Positions 1-8,524 of a stretch of DNA of 23,090 nucleotides are shown here, piece after piece (the stretch's first letter is position 1; every line of letters begins with the position of its first letter). The notes below the pieces were generated by a model. That model saw nothing but the letters and a program-made list of their open reading frames with translations, was not told the DNA's origin and ran no database searches. A program made the translations under genes and the position numbers. The DNA is from an uncultured Bacilli bacterium (GTDB taxonomy: Bacteria > Bacillota_I > Bacilli_A > RF39 > UBA660), in the NCBI GenBank assembly GCA_910578745.1, contig CAJTSN010000005.1, positions 17,307 through 40,396 on the forward strand. The letters are read 5' to 3'.

Positions 1-747
1 AAGAGTTGGTAGACGATTCATACAGTTTGTTTTTAAAATTTCTTCAACAACTGTCTTTAATTTTTCAAAATAAGTCCCGTCCACCACGGTTTCAATTTCT
101 TCTACTAAATCAAAAATTTCTTTCCTTTTTTCCTCTAAAAAACAAAGAAACTCCTGTTTTATTTTTTGTAAATAAGTAGGTCCATAAAACGTAGAGGCAT
201 AATTTTTTATGGAAGATTCTGTGTCAATCTCCTGAGCAAATTTATCACTTAAAAAAAGAAGAATTTTGCGAATCGATGTATCATCTTTACAAGTAAATGT
301 TTTAAGTAAATTCAAAAAACGAGGATCTTCCATTTGATAATATTCTTCCATCGTCTCATCAATCATCTGTTTTTTTAACCGTTTACTAAAAGCTTGACTT
401 ACAATTTGTACATTTTTTTTTCTATTTTCTTTATAATGATATTTTTTCAAAATAGAAAGAGCAAAACTATCAAAAGTTGTAATATAAGCGGTGTCTATTC
501 GAGAAAGTTCTTCTTTTAAGGAAGGGACTTCCTTTATCTTATTTCGAATTCTCTCACGCATTTCTCCAGCCGCCGCATTCGTAAAAGTTAAAATGAGAAG
601 TTCATCAATATGAATCCCTTTCATCAATTTATAAAGAACACGTTCTGTAAGTACAGCTGTTTTCCCACTACCTGCTCCTGCGGATACTAAAAGATCTTTC
701 CCGCTTTCATAAATAGCTCTCTCCTGTTCCTCTGTCCATTTCGTCAT
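1..747 (-). CDS. addA: ATP-dependent helicase/nuclease subunit A (AddA), N-terminal part, 3' end outside window
   Basis: Partial gene: 249 codons are open from the ATG at 745-747 to the left edge with no stop. AddA is the helicase-nuclease subunit of AddAB, which resects double-strand breaks for RecA-dependent repair. Seen directly: a UvrD-type Walker A motif AGAGSGKT near residues 23-30, then LTFTNAAAGEM (helicase motif Ia region) and TTFDSFALSI, the usual order in the AddA/UvrD superfamily. The start has a strong GGAGGTG site 6 bases upstream, lying inside the end of addB; the two genes overlap by 41 bases, implying translational coupling in one operon. The C-terminal helicase motifs and nuclease domain are outside the window, so its intactness cannot be judged. 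Identification is secure from motifs and position next to addB. Confidence 0.93.
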   Translation of the reverse strand, partial: MTKWTEEQERAIYESGKDLLVSAGAGSGKTAVLTERVLYKLMKGIHIDELLILTFTNAAAGEMRERIRNKIKEVPSLKEELSRIDTAYITTFDSFALSILKKYHYKENRKKNVQIVSQAFSKRLKKQMIDETMEEYYQMEDPRFLNLLKTFTCKDDTSIRKILLFLSDKFAQEIDTESSIKNYASTFYGPTYLQKIKQEFLCFLEEKRKEIFDLVEEIETVVDGTYFEKLKTVVEEILKTNCMNRLPTL

Positions 748-3055
748 CCTCTTCACCTCCTAAAAATTGAAGATCTCTACACTCTTCTAATTGAACGATA
801 TCCTTTTCTTCCATAAAACAAATGCTTCTATATTTACAATACTTACAGCTGATATTTTCTCTTCGTATTTGTTTTGGATTAATAGGAAATTTTGCTTCTT
901 CTACCGCCTGTACCATTTCTTTTATTTTTTGCTCTACAAAATGGCACAAATTTTCCATTTTGATCTCACTAAGAACTTTACTATACGCATAAAAACCATT
1001 AGTTGACATTTTCAAACTTTTAATAAAGCGACTCTCTTGATACGTTTTATCCAATTTAAAGAGGAGCTCTATATCCGCTAATGTATATCCATTTAGTTTT
1101 AAAGAATCTCTTTTTTGTTCCTTTTCTTTCTTTCCACTTTGGTATCGAAAATTTTTCTCTAGAATATGTTCTAAATAAAAGCCAATGATTTTTAATTCTG
1201 GTTTTTCTTTTCGAACCAAATAGTAATACATAGGCAATTGCATACTAAGGCCATAATAAATATCTTTCAATCGGAAATCGGTTTTTCCTGTTTTATAATC
1301 AATTAAAATGGCTAAGGAAGAATCTAAATCCATCCATATTTTATCTATCACTCCCATCACTGTAACTGAAAAAGAAGATTCAAAAGGAAGGTTGATTTGT
1401 GTTTCTAATTCTTCTGCTTGAAAAGTAGAATGTTCTTTAAAGTCCATAAAAAAATCATTTACTTCTTGTATATCAGATAGATTCATGTGGATATAAAAAT
1501 CTTCTTTTTTTGATAAGGTCATCTTTTTTTCTTCTAAATACTTACCAATATAAGCTTCTATATCCTTAGGGTTTTCTTTTAAAATTGCATGATATAAAGA
1601 ACCTAAAAGAGCACTAAATTTTTCTTCATAGAAAGATAGTTTTAAAATATATTCTAAATAGTATTTAAAAGAACATTCATAAAATGTATTTAGAGAAGAA
1701 TAAGAAAGTAAAAGTTTTTCATTTAAATAATTTCTTAACTTTTCTTTTGAAATTCCTTTAAAAGTAGAGTTATAACTTCGATAAGCAAGATGATAGTTTT
1801 GCCTTAATTGAGGCAAGGAAGGAGTAAGTACACCATATTTATAATATTTATCAAGAAAGGCCACTAAATTTTTTTTATTTATCGCATGACTATAATGACT
1901 GATACCATGGTAGACAATCTCATCGATTAAAAGGCCCTCTAATAAAGGAGATGGATAATATTCAACACCTTCTTCTTCCTTTATAAAAAGAAGCACTTTG
2001 TTTTCAATTTTTTCGATAGCTCTCTTCGTTCCCTCTAAATAAAGTGCATTTTTTTCACATGTATTTTCTAGAAAAGATGGTTTTATAGCGTCATATAAAA
2101 AATCTTCATCTCTATAGGTTTGTGGAAGTAAAGAAGTATTGGCATTTAAAATAAAGACATAATCTTCCTTTGAATATATTGTATTTACTAGTGGTCCTAT
2201 TTTTAAATAACTTTTAGGATTTTCTTCTATAGAAATTTCTTGCGCAAAAGTATCAAGCACTTCCTCGAGTTCAGACATATCTATGTCTATAATTTGATTT
2301 AATTTTTCGAATAACTTTTCCATTGGAGGCACTAAGGCTATATTCTCTTCTCCTTTTAGAAGTTCTTCTTTCATCTTGGCATACATGGGTGTTGCATATA
2401 AAAATTTCTTTTCTTTTTGAAGCGGAATATGATAAGCATCGGCTACCCTTTTTACTTTAGGATACATGTCTTCTGGGATATTGGTTATATAAATATGATC
2501 TAGTGAAATTCCCTTTCCTAGTAAGTCAGAAATTTTTTCAAATACATAAGAAATTTCTTCTTCGCTCGTCTGACACACATAGGCTTTTTCTAAAGGATAA
2601 TAAGAAGGTTCTATTCGCTTTATAGGAGCATAGGTCTCTATTTTTTTTAAAAGATTTTCTTCATACTTGGTTATTAGATCATAGCCATATAGTATAATAG
2701 AAAATGTTTGCAAAAAAGAAAAAGCATGAGGATGAGAAAAAAGAAGTTTCCTCTCTTCTAATTCTTCTTTCAACTGCCTAAGCATACACATGTTCCGACT
2801 AGAACTATCATCTATATAGTACAAATTTTCCAAATAAATCAATGCAACTTCCCGTTTGACTTCATATTTTTTTTGTACAAAATAAACGGCATTTTCATCA
2901 TAAGTAAACGTACAAAGATTTCGTACTTCTTTTAATGACATTAATTTAAATGGAAAAAAGCACTGATTTTCTTCCATGTATAATAAAATCTTTTCTTTCA
3001 CCGCTTCTGGAACAATGAATAGTGTTTTTTGATCCAAGTTTTTTATAAAATCCAA
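707..3055 (-). CDS. addB: ATP-dependent nuclease subunit B (AddB/RexB-like), short form
   Basis: 782 residues, partner of AddA in double-strand break resection. The C-terminal third has the PD-(D/E)XK nuclease signature (ILIDYKTGK). A cysteine cluster fits the AddB iron-sulfur staple: one Cys in ECSFKYYLEYIL just ahead of the nuclease domain, and C737, C740 and C746 near the end (CKYCKYRSIC). It is much shorter than the roughly 1160 residues I recall for Bacillus AddB, and I see no Walker A motif in its N-terminal part, so ATP is probably bound only by AddA, as in RexB-type proteins. The start is TTG at 3053-3055, preceded by AGGTGG. It overlaps addA by 41 bases and follows a consensus promoter with an untranslated leader of about 155 bases. 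Confidence 0.88.
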   Translation of the reverse strand: MDFIKNLDQKTLFIVPEAVKEKILLYMEENQCFFPFKLMSLKEVRNLCTFTYDENAVYFVQKKYEVKREVALIYLENLYYIDDSSSRNMCMLRQLKEELEERKLLFSHPHAFSFLQTFSIILYGYDLITKYEENLLKKIETYAPIKRIEPSYYPLEKAYVCQTSEEEISYVFEKISDLLGKGISLDHIYITNIPEDMYPKVKRVADAYHIPLQKEKKFLYATPMYAKMKEELLKGEENIALVPPMEKLFEKLNQIIDIDMSELEEVLDTFAQEISIEENPKSYLKIGPLVNTIYSKEDYVFILNANTSLLPQTYRDEDFLYDAIKPSFLENTCEKNALYLEGTKRAIEKIENKVLLFIKEEEGVEYYPSPLLEGLLIDEIVYHGISHYSHAINKKNLVAFLDKYYKYGVLTPSLPQLRQNYHLAYRSYNSTFKGISKEKLRNYLNEKLLLSYSSLNTFYECSFKYYLEYILKLSFYEEKFSALLGSLYHAILKENPKDIEAYIGKYLEEKKMTLSKKEDFYIHMNLSDIQEVNDFFMDFKEHSTFQAEELETQINLPFESSFSVTVMGVIDKIWMDLDSSLAILIDYKTGKTDFRLKDIYYGLSMQLPMYYYLVRKEKPELKIIGFYLEHILEKNFRYQSGKKEKEQKRDSLKLNGYTLADIELLFKLDKTYQESRFIKSLKMSTNGFYAYSKVLSEIKMENLCHFVEQKIKEMVQAVEEAKFPINPKQIRRENISCKYCKYRSICFMEEKDIVQLEECRDLQFLGGEEDDEMDRGTGESYL

Positions 3056-3356
3056 GCTACCACCTACTTTACTACTCTCTCAAATTTTATTGTTTTAAAA
3101 ACTTTTCTTTAGAAAGGTTACAACTATAGAGCCTATTTTATTAAAAAATATTCCATTCTTTCTATTTATTTCTTGAAGAAATACTCTTCCTTTTCGAATT
3201 GATCTTCTCCATAAATTCATTATATAGTATACATTTGTTCGTGTCAATAATTTTTTTAATTTCCTGTACATTTTATTACCAACACATAAAAAACTTATCC
3301 ATTTCTTGTAGGAGAATAAGCCTCTATTTCTCTATATGAAAAAAGGGATTTTCACC
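3056..3356. other. Intergenic region between spoIVB and addB
   Basis: Holds the spoIVB terminator (around 3339-3358), the addB promoter (3219-3247) and the AT-rich addB leader. I looked for a T-box, riboswitch or leader peptide in the leader and see none that I can support. No gene is visible on either strand. Confidence 0.6.
3219..3247 (-). promoter_or_regulatory. Consensus vegetative promoter of addB-addA
   Basis: Reading the minus strand, TTGACA (3242-3247) and TATAAT (3219-3224) are separated by exactly 17 bases: a perfect match to the housekeeping sigma factor consensus. Transcription should start near 3212, leaving a leader of about 155 bases before the TTG start of addB. Confidence 0.87.
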
Positions 3357-3358
3357 CT
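3339..3358 (-). terminator. Probable intrinsic terminator of spoIVB
   Basis: On the minus strand AGGG-(7-base loop)-CCCT is followed by six T. The stem is only 4 bp but GC-rich. It overlaps the TAG stop codon of spoIVB at 3357-3359. Confidence 0.5.
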
Positions 3359-4349
3359 AATTCTCTGCTTCTTCTAACATGGTTGTAATAAATATTCCAT
3401 ATCCTTTTTCTGGATTATTTACTACGACATGAGTCACTGCACCAATGATATAATCTCCTTGAATAATAGGACTTCCTGACATTCCTTGCACAATTCCTCC
3501 TGTTTTTTCTAATAATTCTTTATCCTTTATTTCAAATAAAATATTCTTATACGTATCACTATCTGGCATAATCTTTAAAATTTCAATTTCATAGGTTTCA
3601 ATTTTTTCATCCGCTGTCACAGTTAAAATTTGGGCACTTCCTTTTTGAATTTGATTCGGACGAGCTACAGTATAAAGTTTTGGCTTTGAATAATCCTCTT
3701 TATAAGTTCCAAAAATTCCACTGTTCGTATTTTCTAAAATCGTTCCTTTTTGGTCATTTTGGTGTAAATCGGCATTCTTGCTTCCGGGTGTTCCTGTGTC
3801 GCTTCGATCGATACTAGTTACCGTAGAAGAGAATATTTTCCCTTCTTTTACTTCTAACATGATGCCTGTCTTTGAATCCGCTACTTCATGCCCTAACGCA
3901 CCAAATCGTCTTGTATTAGGGTCTACAAAGGTCAATGTACCAATTCCTGTTATTGTATCTTTCACATAAAGACCCGTTTTATAAATGTTTTTTTCATCCT
4001 TAATCACTGGAAGTTCTGTTTCATATACTTGATTTTCTCGTTTATAAGAAATTGAAACTTTTTCTTCATTTGTACTTGAAATAATTGCCACCATCTGGTC
4101 TATATTGTCAATCGTTTTTCCATTTACTTTTACGATGATATCGCCTGCTTCAAGCTTCGCTTCTTTACAAAGGTCTTTTCCATCCACTAAATAACTACCG
4201 ACAATTAATACACCATTTGATTTGATTTCAATCCCAATATTTTCTCCACCTGCATAAATTTTATCCGAATAGGCAAAAATAGAATTGGGTAAAATAAAGA
4301 ATGTTAAAAGAAACAAAAATGATGCTTTTTTCACTTTTTTAAAAAACAT
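3357..4349 (-). CDS. spoIVB: SpoIVB-type serine peptidase (S55 family) with PDZ domain
   Basis: 330 residues. An N-terminal membrane segment (about 8-26) is followed by a PDZ domain (about 40-115, with LEAGDIIVKVNGKTI) and an S55 peptidase domain. Candidate catalytic residues are H154 in GALGHEV, S291 in GMSGSP and D276, 15 residues before the serine, the same spacing I recall for the Bacillus SpoIVB triad. In spore formers SpoIVB is made in the forespore under sigma-G, is secreted into the intermembrane space, and triggers processing of pro-sigma-K by cleaving SpoIVFA. The start has a good AAAGGAGATG site 5 bases upstream. The protein is somewhat shorter than the Bacillus one (about 426). 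I could not identify a convincing sigma-G promoter. The family call is firm; a sporulation role depends on other spore genes elsewhere. Confidence 0.9.
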   Translation of the reverse strand: MFFKKVKKASFLFLLTFFILPNSIFAYSDKIYAGGENIGIEIKSNGVLIVGSYLVDGKDLCKEAKLEAGDIIVKVNGKTIDNIDQMVAIISSTNEEKVSISYKRENQVYETELPVIKDEKNIYKTGLYVKDTITGIGTLTFVDPNTRRFGALGHEVADSKTGIMLEVKEGKIFSSTVTSIDRSDTGTPGSKNADLHQNDQKGTILENTNSGIFGTYKEDYSKPKLYTVARPNQIQKGSAQILTVTADEKIETYEIEILKIMPDSDTYKNILFEIKDKELLEKTGGIVQGMSGSPIIQGDYIIGAVTHVVVNNPEKGYGIFITTMLEEAEN

Positions 4350-4618
4350 GAAAACATCTCCTTTGTTTAAACAGACTACATTCTTAGTATCTTCTTATAT
4401 GAAAAGTTTATAAATTGTAAATTTTTCCAACAGACTATAGCAAAAGAAATTAAAGCGAAACTCTTAAAAATTTTATTTTTTAAAAAAGGAAGTCAAACAT
4501 TTCTCTACGACTAAACAATAAGTATAGTTTCTTTTCATTTTAAAAAAAAGGAAACATTTCTCTAATTTCTCTGTTCCATTTTTACTCCCTCAAAACGAAA
4601 GCATTCGTCAAATCGATC

Positions 4619-5674
4619 CTACATTTCGACTCTTCTTCCACCCCATTCAACAATGGTAAAACCTTTTCGTTGTTTTGGTTCTAATTTTTGTTCTTTTACC
4701 TGTATCTTTTTAGAAAGTGGACTATAATCCATCATGATTCGAATAAGTGTATCTGGAATTTTTGAAAAGTGAAGCTTCATATACGACTCCATATCTTCTG
4801 TTGTTCGAAAATGAATATAATTATACGGATTTTTTTCTAATTTATCCAACCAATAAATAATAAATTCATTGATTTCTCTTTCATTAAGTCCTAAATAAGA
4901 AAGTTTTTCTTCTAAAAAAGGAACGGTATCTTCTCCTTTTACTACAAACCCAACAGAAGTATCGATTACTGTAGAATCAATTCCTTCCCAATAAAGGGCA
5001 TAATAGTTTCGCTTTGTTCGATAATCATAGATTGTTCCTGAAGGAGTAATATGTATATCCCAAGAATTTTCATATTTTGGATAGGTATACGTTAAAAGAG
5101 AAGGATTGGCGAAAGTTACTTTTATATCCATCGGTTCTAGTGGATAAAAATAAAGAATGGGTTTATAGGCGACATTCATATCGCAAGATACGATATTTGA
5201 TACATACATATAAGGTTCTATCCTCTCTATATTTGTGATATTTTCCTCTATCTCATACAAATAAGTAACCTCTTCTATAGAACAAACCCCACAAGAAACC
5301 GATTCATGCAAATAAAGTTTTAAGGTGGTTTGATCAAGTTCTATTTTATCAAAAGAAATCGAATTATGACAAACATCTATAGAAACGGTAAAAAGTAGAA
5401 AACTTTTTCCTTTATGAAATGCCTCTTCCAATTCTTCTTCTGTCGTAATCGAAGAATTTACAAAATGAAAAGAATCAATCTTTTCGCCTCTTTCTTTATA
5501 TTCTTGATAAGAAGTTATTAAATGAGTTGTATAATTCTCTGTAAATTCATTTAAAGGTTTGTATTCTTGTTTGATGCTATACTTCTTTTTCGGCTTTAAA
5601 GACAACCAAACGATACAAAAAATAGCACTTAAAAAAACAAGGATTATGATGAATAGTATGCCCTTTTTTTTCAT
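4619..5674 (-). CDS. Membrane-anchored protein of a conserved uncharacterised Bacillota family
   Basis: 351 residues. One N-terminal membrane segment (about 5-27) is followed by a basic stretch, so the bulk is probably outside the membrane. The second half (from about residue 165) matches a pattern I recognise from many uncharacterised Gram-positive proteins: an ILYFYP motif, then TYPKYENSWDIHITPSG, YYALYWEG, GFVVKGEDTVPFLEEKL, EFIIYWL and GFTIVEWGG near the C-terminus. No function is established to my knowledge, and I see no catalytic motif. The first half has paired cysteines (SCGVCS and two others), which might form disulfides outside the cell. The start is well supported by GAGGTGG 7 bases upstream. 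It lies 58 bases downstream of xseB and may be read from that operon or from a weak TATAAT near 5698-5703. Confidence 0.75.
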   Translation of the reverse strand: MKKKGILFIIILVFLSAIFCIVWLSLKPKKKYSIKQEYKPLNEFTENYTTHLITSYQEYKERGEKIDSFHFVNSSITTEEELEEAFHKGKSFLLFTVSIDVCHNSISFDKIELDQTTLKLYLHESVSCGVCSIEEVTYLYEIEENITNIERIEPYMYVSNIVSCDMNVAYKPILYFYPLEPMDIKVTFANPSLLTYTYPKYENSWDIHITPSGTIYDYRTKRNYYALYWEGIDSTVIDTSVGFVVKGEDTVPFLEEKLSYLGLNEREINEFIIYWLDKLEKNPYNYIHFRTTEDMESYMKLHFSKIPDTLIRIMMDYSPLSKKIQVKEQKLEPKQRKGFTIVEWGGRRVEM

Positions 5675-5732
5675 AATTAAACCACCTCATAAAAAAGATT
5701 ATAAATTTCTTTTATTTCACTATCGATACATC

Positions 5733-5960
5733 TTATTCTTTCATTTCACTTTCTAATTTAAAATCTTCTTCTGTTTCTTTTACAATTTTGCTTACTCTTT
5801 CTTCTACTTTTTTTAAATCAGAATCACATTCTTTTACTAATTTCATCGCTTTCGCATACACCTCAATAGATTCATCTAACCCAAATTCTCCATTTTCTAA
5901 AGAGGCAATCATCGTTTCTAATTCCTTCATATTCTCTTCAATCGTTTTCTTTTTTTCCAT
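5733..5960 (-). CDS. xseB: Exodeoxyribonuclease VII small subunit
   Basis: 75 residues, the usual length for XseB, with the typical helical sequence TIEENMKELETMIASLENGEFGLDESIEVYAKAMKL. Several XseB chains bind each XseA catalytic subunit to form exonuclease VII, which degrades single-stranded DNA into oligonucleotides. It overlaps the 3' end of xseA by 23 bases, with its GGAGGT binding site inside xseA, so the two are translated together. Last clear member of the nusB-xseA-xseB cluster. Confidence 0.94.
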   Translation of the reverse strand: MEKKKTIEENMKELETMIASLENGEFGLDESIEVYAKAMKLVKECDSDLKKVEERVSKIVKETEEDFKLESEMKE

Positions 5961-7224
5961 TTTCTTTTACCTCCATTATTTTTGATGTAATCTCTCCATT
6001 TGTTATATGTGTACAAATTACGTCATTTGGTTTTACATCTTTTATATCTTTAATTACTTTGTTCTCTAGATAAGTAATCGAATAGCCTCTTTTCAAAGTA
6101 GCAAGAGGATTCAATAATTCTAATTTTTCAATTTCTTTCGTAAGTGTCATTTTATATTTTTCAAATAATACAGTTGGATTATTTAATAAATAATTTTTCT
6201 TAATTTGATTTAAAATCATTTTTTTATCACTCATTTTTTTCATGAAGAGCTCTTTAATTTTTTCTTCATATAAATCTAGAGTCTGTCTTTTCTGTTCAAA
6301 TAACATATTTGGTGTTTTAATGATGAAAGATGCCTTTAATCCGTCCATCACCAACTCTAAATACTTTACTTTCTTTAAAATTCCTTCATTTAAGCGAATT
6401 TTATATTGATTCATCAAATTAAGTAAGTCTAGAATGTTAGGAACCGCCATTTCAGCAGCTCCAGTTGGCGTTGGGGCTCTTAAATCCGCAACAAAGTCGG
6501 CAATCGTAAAATCCACTTCATGTCCTACGGCACTAATCACGGGAGTAGAACAAGCAAAAATCGCTCTAGCAACGCCTTCATCATTAAAACAGTTCAAATC
6601 CTCGAAGGATCCCCCTCCACGTCCAACAAGCAAAACATCTAAGTGATAATCATCGGCTTTTTGGATTTTTTCTATAATGTCTTTAGCTGCATATTCTCCT
6701 TGAACCAAACAAGGAAATAAATATGTTTCACAAATAGGGTATCTTCTTTCAATCGTCGATAAAATATCTCTAATGGCAGCACCTGTTTCTGCGGTTACAA
6801 TGCCAATTCGCGCAGGATATTTTGGAATTTTTTTCTTGTATTTTGAATCAAATAAACCTTCTTCGCTCAATTTTTTTTTCAATTTTTCAAAGGCAATATA
6901 AAGGTTCCCTATCCCATCTTCTTGCATTTCACTTACATAAATTTGATAAGTTCCCCCGGCCTCATAAACACTGATTGCCCCTGTTACGAGTACTTTCATT
7001 CCCTCTTTAGGCTCAAAATCAAGTTTTATAGCCGCACTCTTAAACATGATTGCTTTTATAATACTGTTCTCATCTTTTAATGAAAAGTACATATGACCAG
7101 AAGAGTGACTTTTGAAATTGGAAATCTCTCCTTTTAAATATACATTTTTTAAGTTATTATCATTATCGATTCGATGTTTTATATAACGTGTTATTGCGGT
7201 TATACTTAAATATTTATCTTCCAT
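5938..7224 (-). CDS. xseA: Exodeoxyribonuclease VII large subunit
   Basis: 428 residues, typical for XseA. An N-terminal OB-fold (about 1-110, with LKGEISNFKSHSSGHMYFSLKD) binds single-stranded DNA. The central catalytic domain has the family signatures IGIVTAETGAA, LLVGRGGGSFEDL, AVGHEVDFTIADFVADLRAPTPTGAAE. The C-terminal third is charged and helical, expected to form the coiled coil that binds XseB, and ends in the conserved LKRGYSIT region. It overlaps nusB upstream by 11 bases and xseB downstream by 23. With XseB it forms exonuclease VII. Co-transcription with nusB is a common arrangement in Bacillota. Confidence 0.96.
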   Translation of the reverse strand: MEDKYLSITAITRYIKHRIDNDNNLKNVYLKGEISNFKSHSSGHMYFSLKDENSIIKAIMFKSAAIKLDFEPKEGMKVLVTGAISVYEAGGTYQIYVSEMQEDGIGNLYIAFEKLKKKLSEEGLFDSKYKKKIPKYPARIGIVTAETGAAIRDILSTIERRYPICETYLFPCLVQGEYAAKDIIEKIQKADDYHLDVLLVGRGGGSFEDLNCFNDEGVARAIFACSTPVISAVGHEVDFTIADFVADLRAPTPTGAAEMAVPNILDLLNLMNQYKIRLNEGILKKVKYLELVMDGLKASFIIKTPNMLFEQKRQTLDLYEEKIKELFMKKMSDKKMILNQIKKNYLLNNPTVLFEKYKMTLTKEIEKLELLNPLATLKRGYSITYLENKVIKDIKDVKPNDVICTHITNGEITSKIMEVKENGKKEND

Positions 7225-7627
7225 TTTCTTTTTCCTTTAATACTTTATCAAGTGTTGCATTAATCATTTTGCGAACACTATCATCACTATATAACTTTGC
7301 TAACTCAATTGCCTCATTGATACAAACAACACTAGGTGTATTGGTATACATAAGTTCATATAATCCCATCTCGAGTATCGCTTTATCTGTATTTCCAAGT
7401 CGATCAATTCGCCATCCCTCTAAATATTGGTTTGCTAAATCATCTAATTCCTTTTGATATGTAATTACACCATAAACAATATCTTTTACAAATTCATTAT
7501 CTACTTTGGCCACTTCTTTGATTACAACATCCACATCATATTTCATTTTATTTTTTTGGTAAACATTGATTTGATATAAAATTGTCATAATAATAACCCG
7601 TAGCTCACTTCTTGTTTTATGTTCCAT
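7214..7627 (-). CDS. nusB: Transcription antitermination factor NusB
   Basis: 137 residues, a normal NusB length. The all-helical family pattern is clear: RSELRVIIMTILYQIN at the start, then DFVKDIVYGV-like VDNEFVKDIVYGV, WRIDRLGNTDKAILEMGLYELMY, and VCINEAIELAKLYSDD. NusB binds boxA RNA with NusE (S10) and supports antitermination in rRNA operons. The start ATG has GAGGTG 6 bases upstream. First gene of the nusB-xseA-xseB unit; its 3' end overlaps xseA by 11 bases. It follows the terminator of the preceding gene and has its own extended -10 promoter. Confidence 0.93.
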   Translation of the reverse strand: MEHKTRSELRVIIMTILYQINVYQKNKMKYDVDVVIKEVAKVDNEFVKDIVYGVITYQKELDDLANQYLEGWRIDRLGNTDKAILEMGLYELMYTNTPSVVCINEAIELAKLYSDDSVRKMINATLDKVLKEKENGR

Positions 7628-7642
7628 TCAATCACCTCTTAA

Positions 7643-7651
7643 ATTGTATCA
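7643..7651 (-). promoter_or_regulatory. Probable extended -10 promoter of nusB
   Basis: Minus-strand TGATACAAT: a -10 box TACAAT preceded by TGn. The -35 region at the right distance is poor (TATCAA), so the extended -10 would carry the activity. The leader would be only about 10 bases. Confidence 0.4.
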
Positions 7652-7681
7652 TAAATCCCATAAAATTGATATCTTAAAATG

Positions 7682-7704
7682 AAAAAAGTACCTATTCGGT
7701 ACAG
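7682..7704 (-). terminator. Intrinsic terminator after the 242-residue orphan gene
   Basis: Minus strand: GTACC-GAATA-GGTAC followed directly by six T. Five-pair stem (7688-7692 with 7698-7702), five-base loop. It separates the upstream gene from the nusB unit. Confidence 0.75.
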
Positions 7705-7718
7705 GATTATTTCCACTA

Positions 7719-8447
7719 TTATCTTTGTTTTGCCTTACAGAAACCTAAATCGTTTTTTATCTCTTCTGGAAATTGATCGATTTTTTCCATCTGTCTTATC
7801 ATGGCTTCATCATCAGAAACGACCACTAGCTTTCCATTTCTTTTTTGATAAACATCTGCTTCATTTAATAAAGAAATAGATGCTTTTGAATTCCACGGTT
7901 TTACAAATTGAAAACTCTCTAGAATTGTTTTAATCTCTTCATTTTTGATGCCACTATAGCTTTTAAAAAATGTTCCATCACTATAAGTTGTTCCACTTCC
8001 TCTAGATAATAATTCTATAGCTTCCCTAGAGGATGAAGAAGCTTGAAAATACAATTCACTACGTTTAATGTCTGTATTTTTTCCAAGAGAAAGTCCTTCT
8101 TGTGTTGATGTTGCATAATAAAGAAGACCTGCTGGATGAAACAAAATAATTTCTTTTGCTTCCTTTAAAGCGCTATCTGCCATTCCTGCATATTTAAAAT
8201 CATTTGTCATTATTATTCGAAAACCCATACTTTGAAGCTCTAGAATTTTCTTTCCAAAAGGCGTTTGCGCTAAATCACCTAACTGCAAATGATTAATATA
8301 AGTATCCAATGCCGAAAGATCTTTACTAGCCATACTCATCAAAAAGGTAATTTTTTCTGATTCACTCCAATTACTATATGATTTCCCTAACTTTTGTTCC
8401 CATCTATAAACATCATCATTTTGGATATTTAAATGAAATGTACTCAT
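7719..8447 (-). CDS. Hypothetical protein, unrecognised
   Basis: 242 residues, no family recognised. I see no signal peptide, membrane segment or repeat, so it is probably cytoplasmic. The N-terminal half is helical in character (EKITFLMSMASKDLSALDTYINHLQLGDL); the middle has IILFHPAGLLYYATSTQEG followed by a Ser-rich stretch QASSSSREAIELLSRGSG. No cysteine cluster or nucleotide-binding motif is visible; the single cysteine is six residues from the C-terminus. The start is preceded by GAGGGATGAGGT. It sits 77 bases downstream of frr with no clear promoter of its own, and is followed by a good terminator, so it is probably expressed with frr. Codon use looks like its neighbours, arguing against recent transfer. 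Confidence 0.75.
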   Translation of the reverse strand: MSTFHLNIQNDDVYRWEQKLGKSYSNWSESEKITFLMSMASKDLSALDTYINHLQLGDLAQTPFGKKILELQSMGFRIIMTNDFKYAGMADSALKEAKEIILFHPAGLLYYATSTQEGLSLGKNTDIKRSELYFQASSSSREAIELLSRGSGTTYSDGTFFKSYSGIKNEEIKTILESFQFVKPWNSKASISLLNEADVYQKRNGKLVVVSDDEAMIRQMEKIDQFPEEIKNDLGFCKAKQR

Positions 8448-8524
8448 ACCTCATCCCTCACTTTTTAAATATTTAAAAAAGAAAAACGCATCTACCCATT
8501 TTAAAAATGGAAAAAAGTTTGTTC

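Noticed and set aside
4350..4460. Sigma-G promoter ahead of spoIVB
   Set aside because: CATATAA near 4400 fits the -10 pattern poorly and no matching -35 lies at the right distance.
8490..8520. CCATTTTTAAAATGG after frr as terminator
   Set aside because: The T-run does not follow directly; nine other bases intervene, so read-through into the next gene is more likely.
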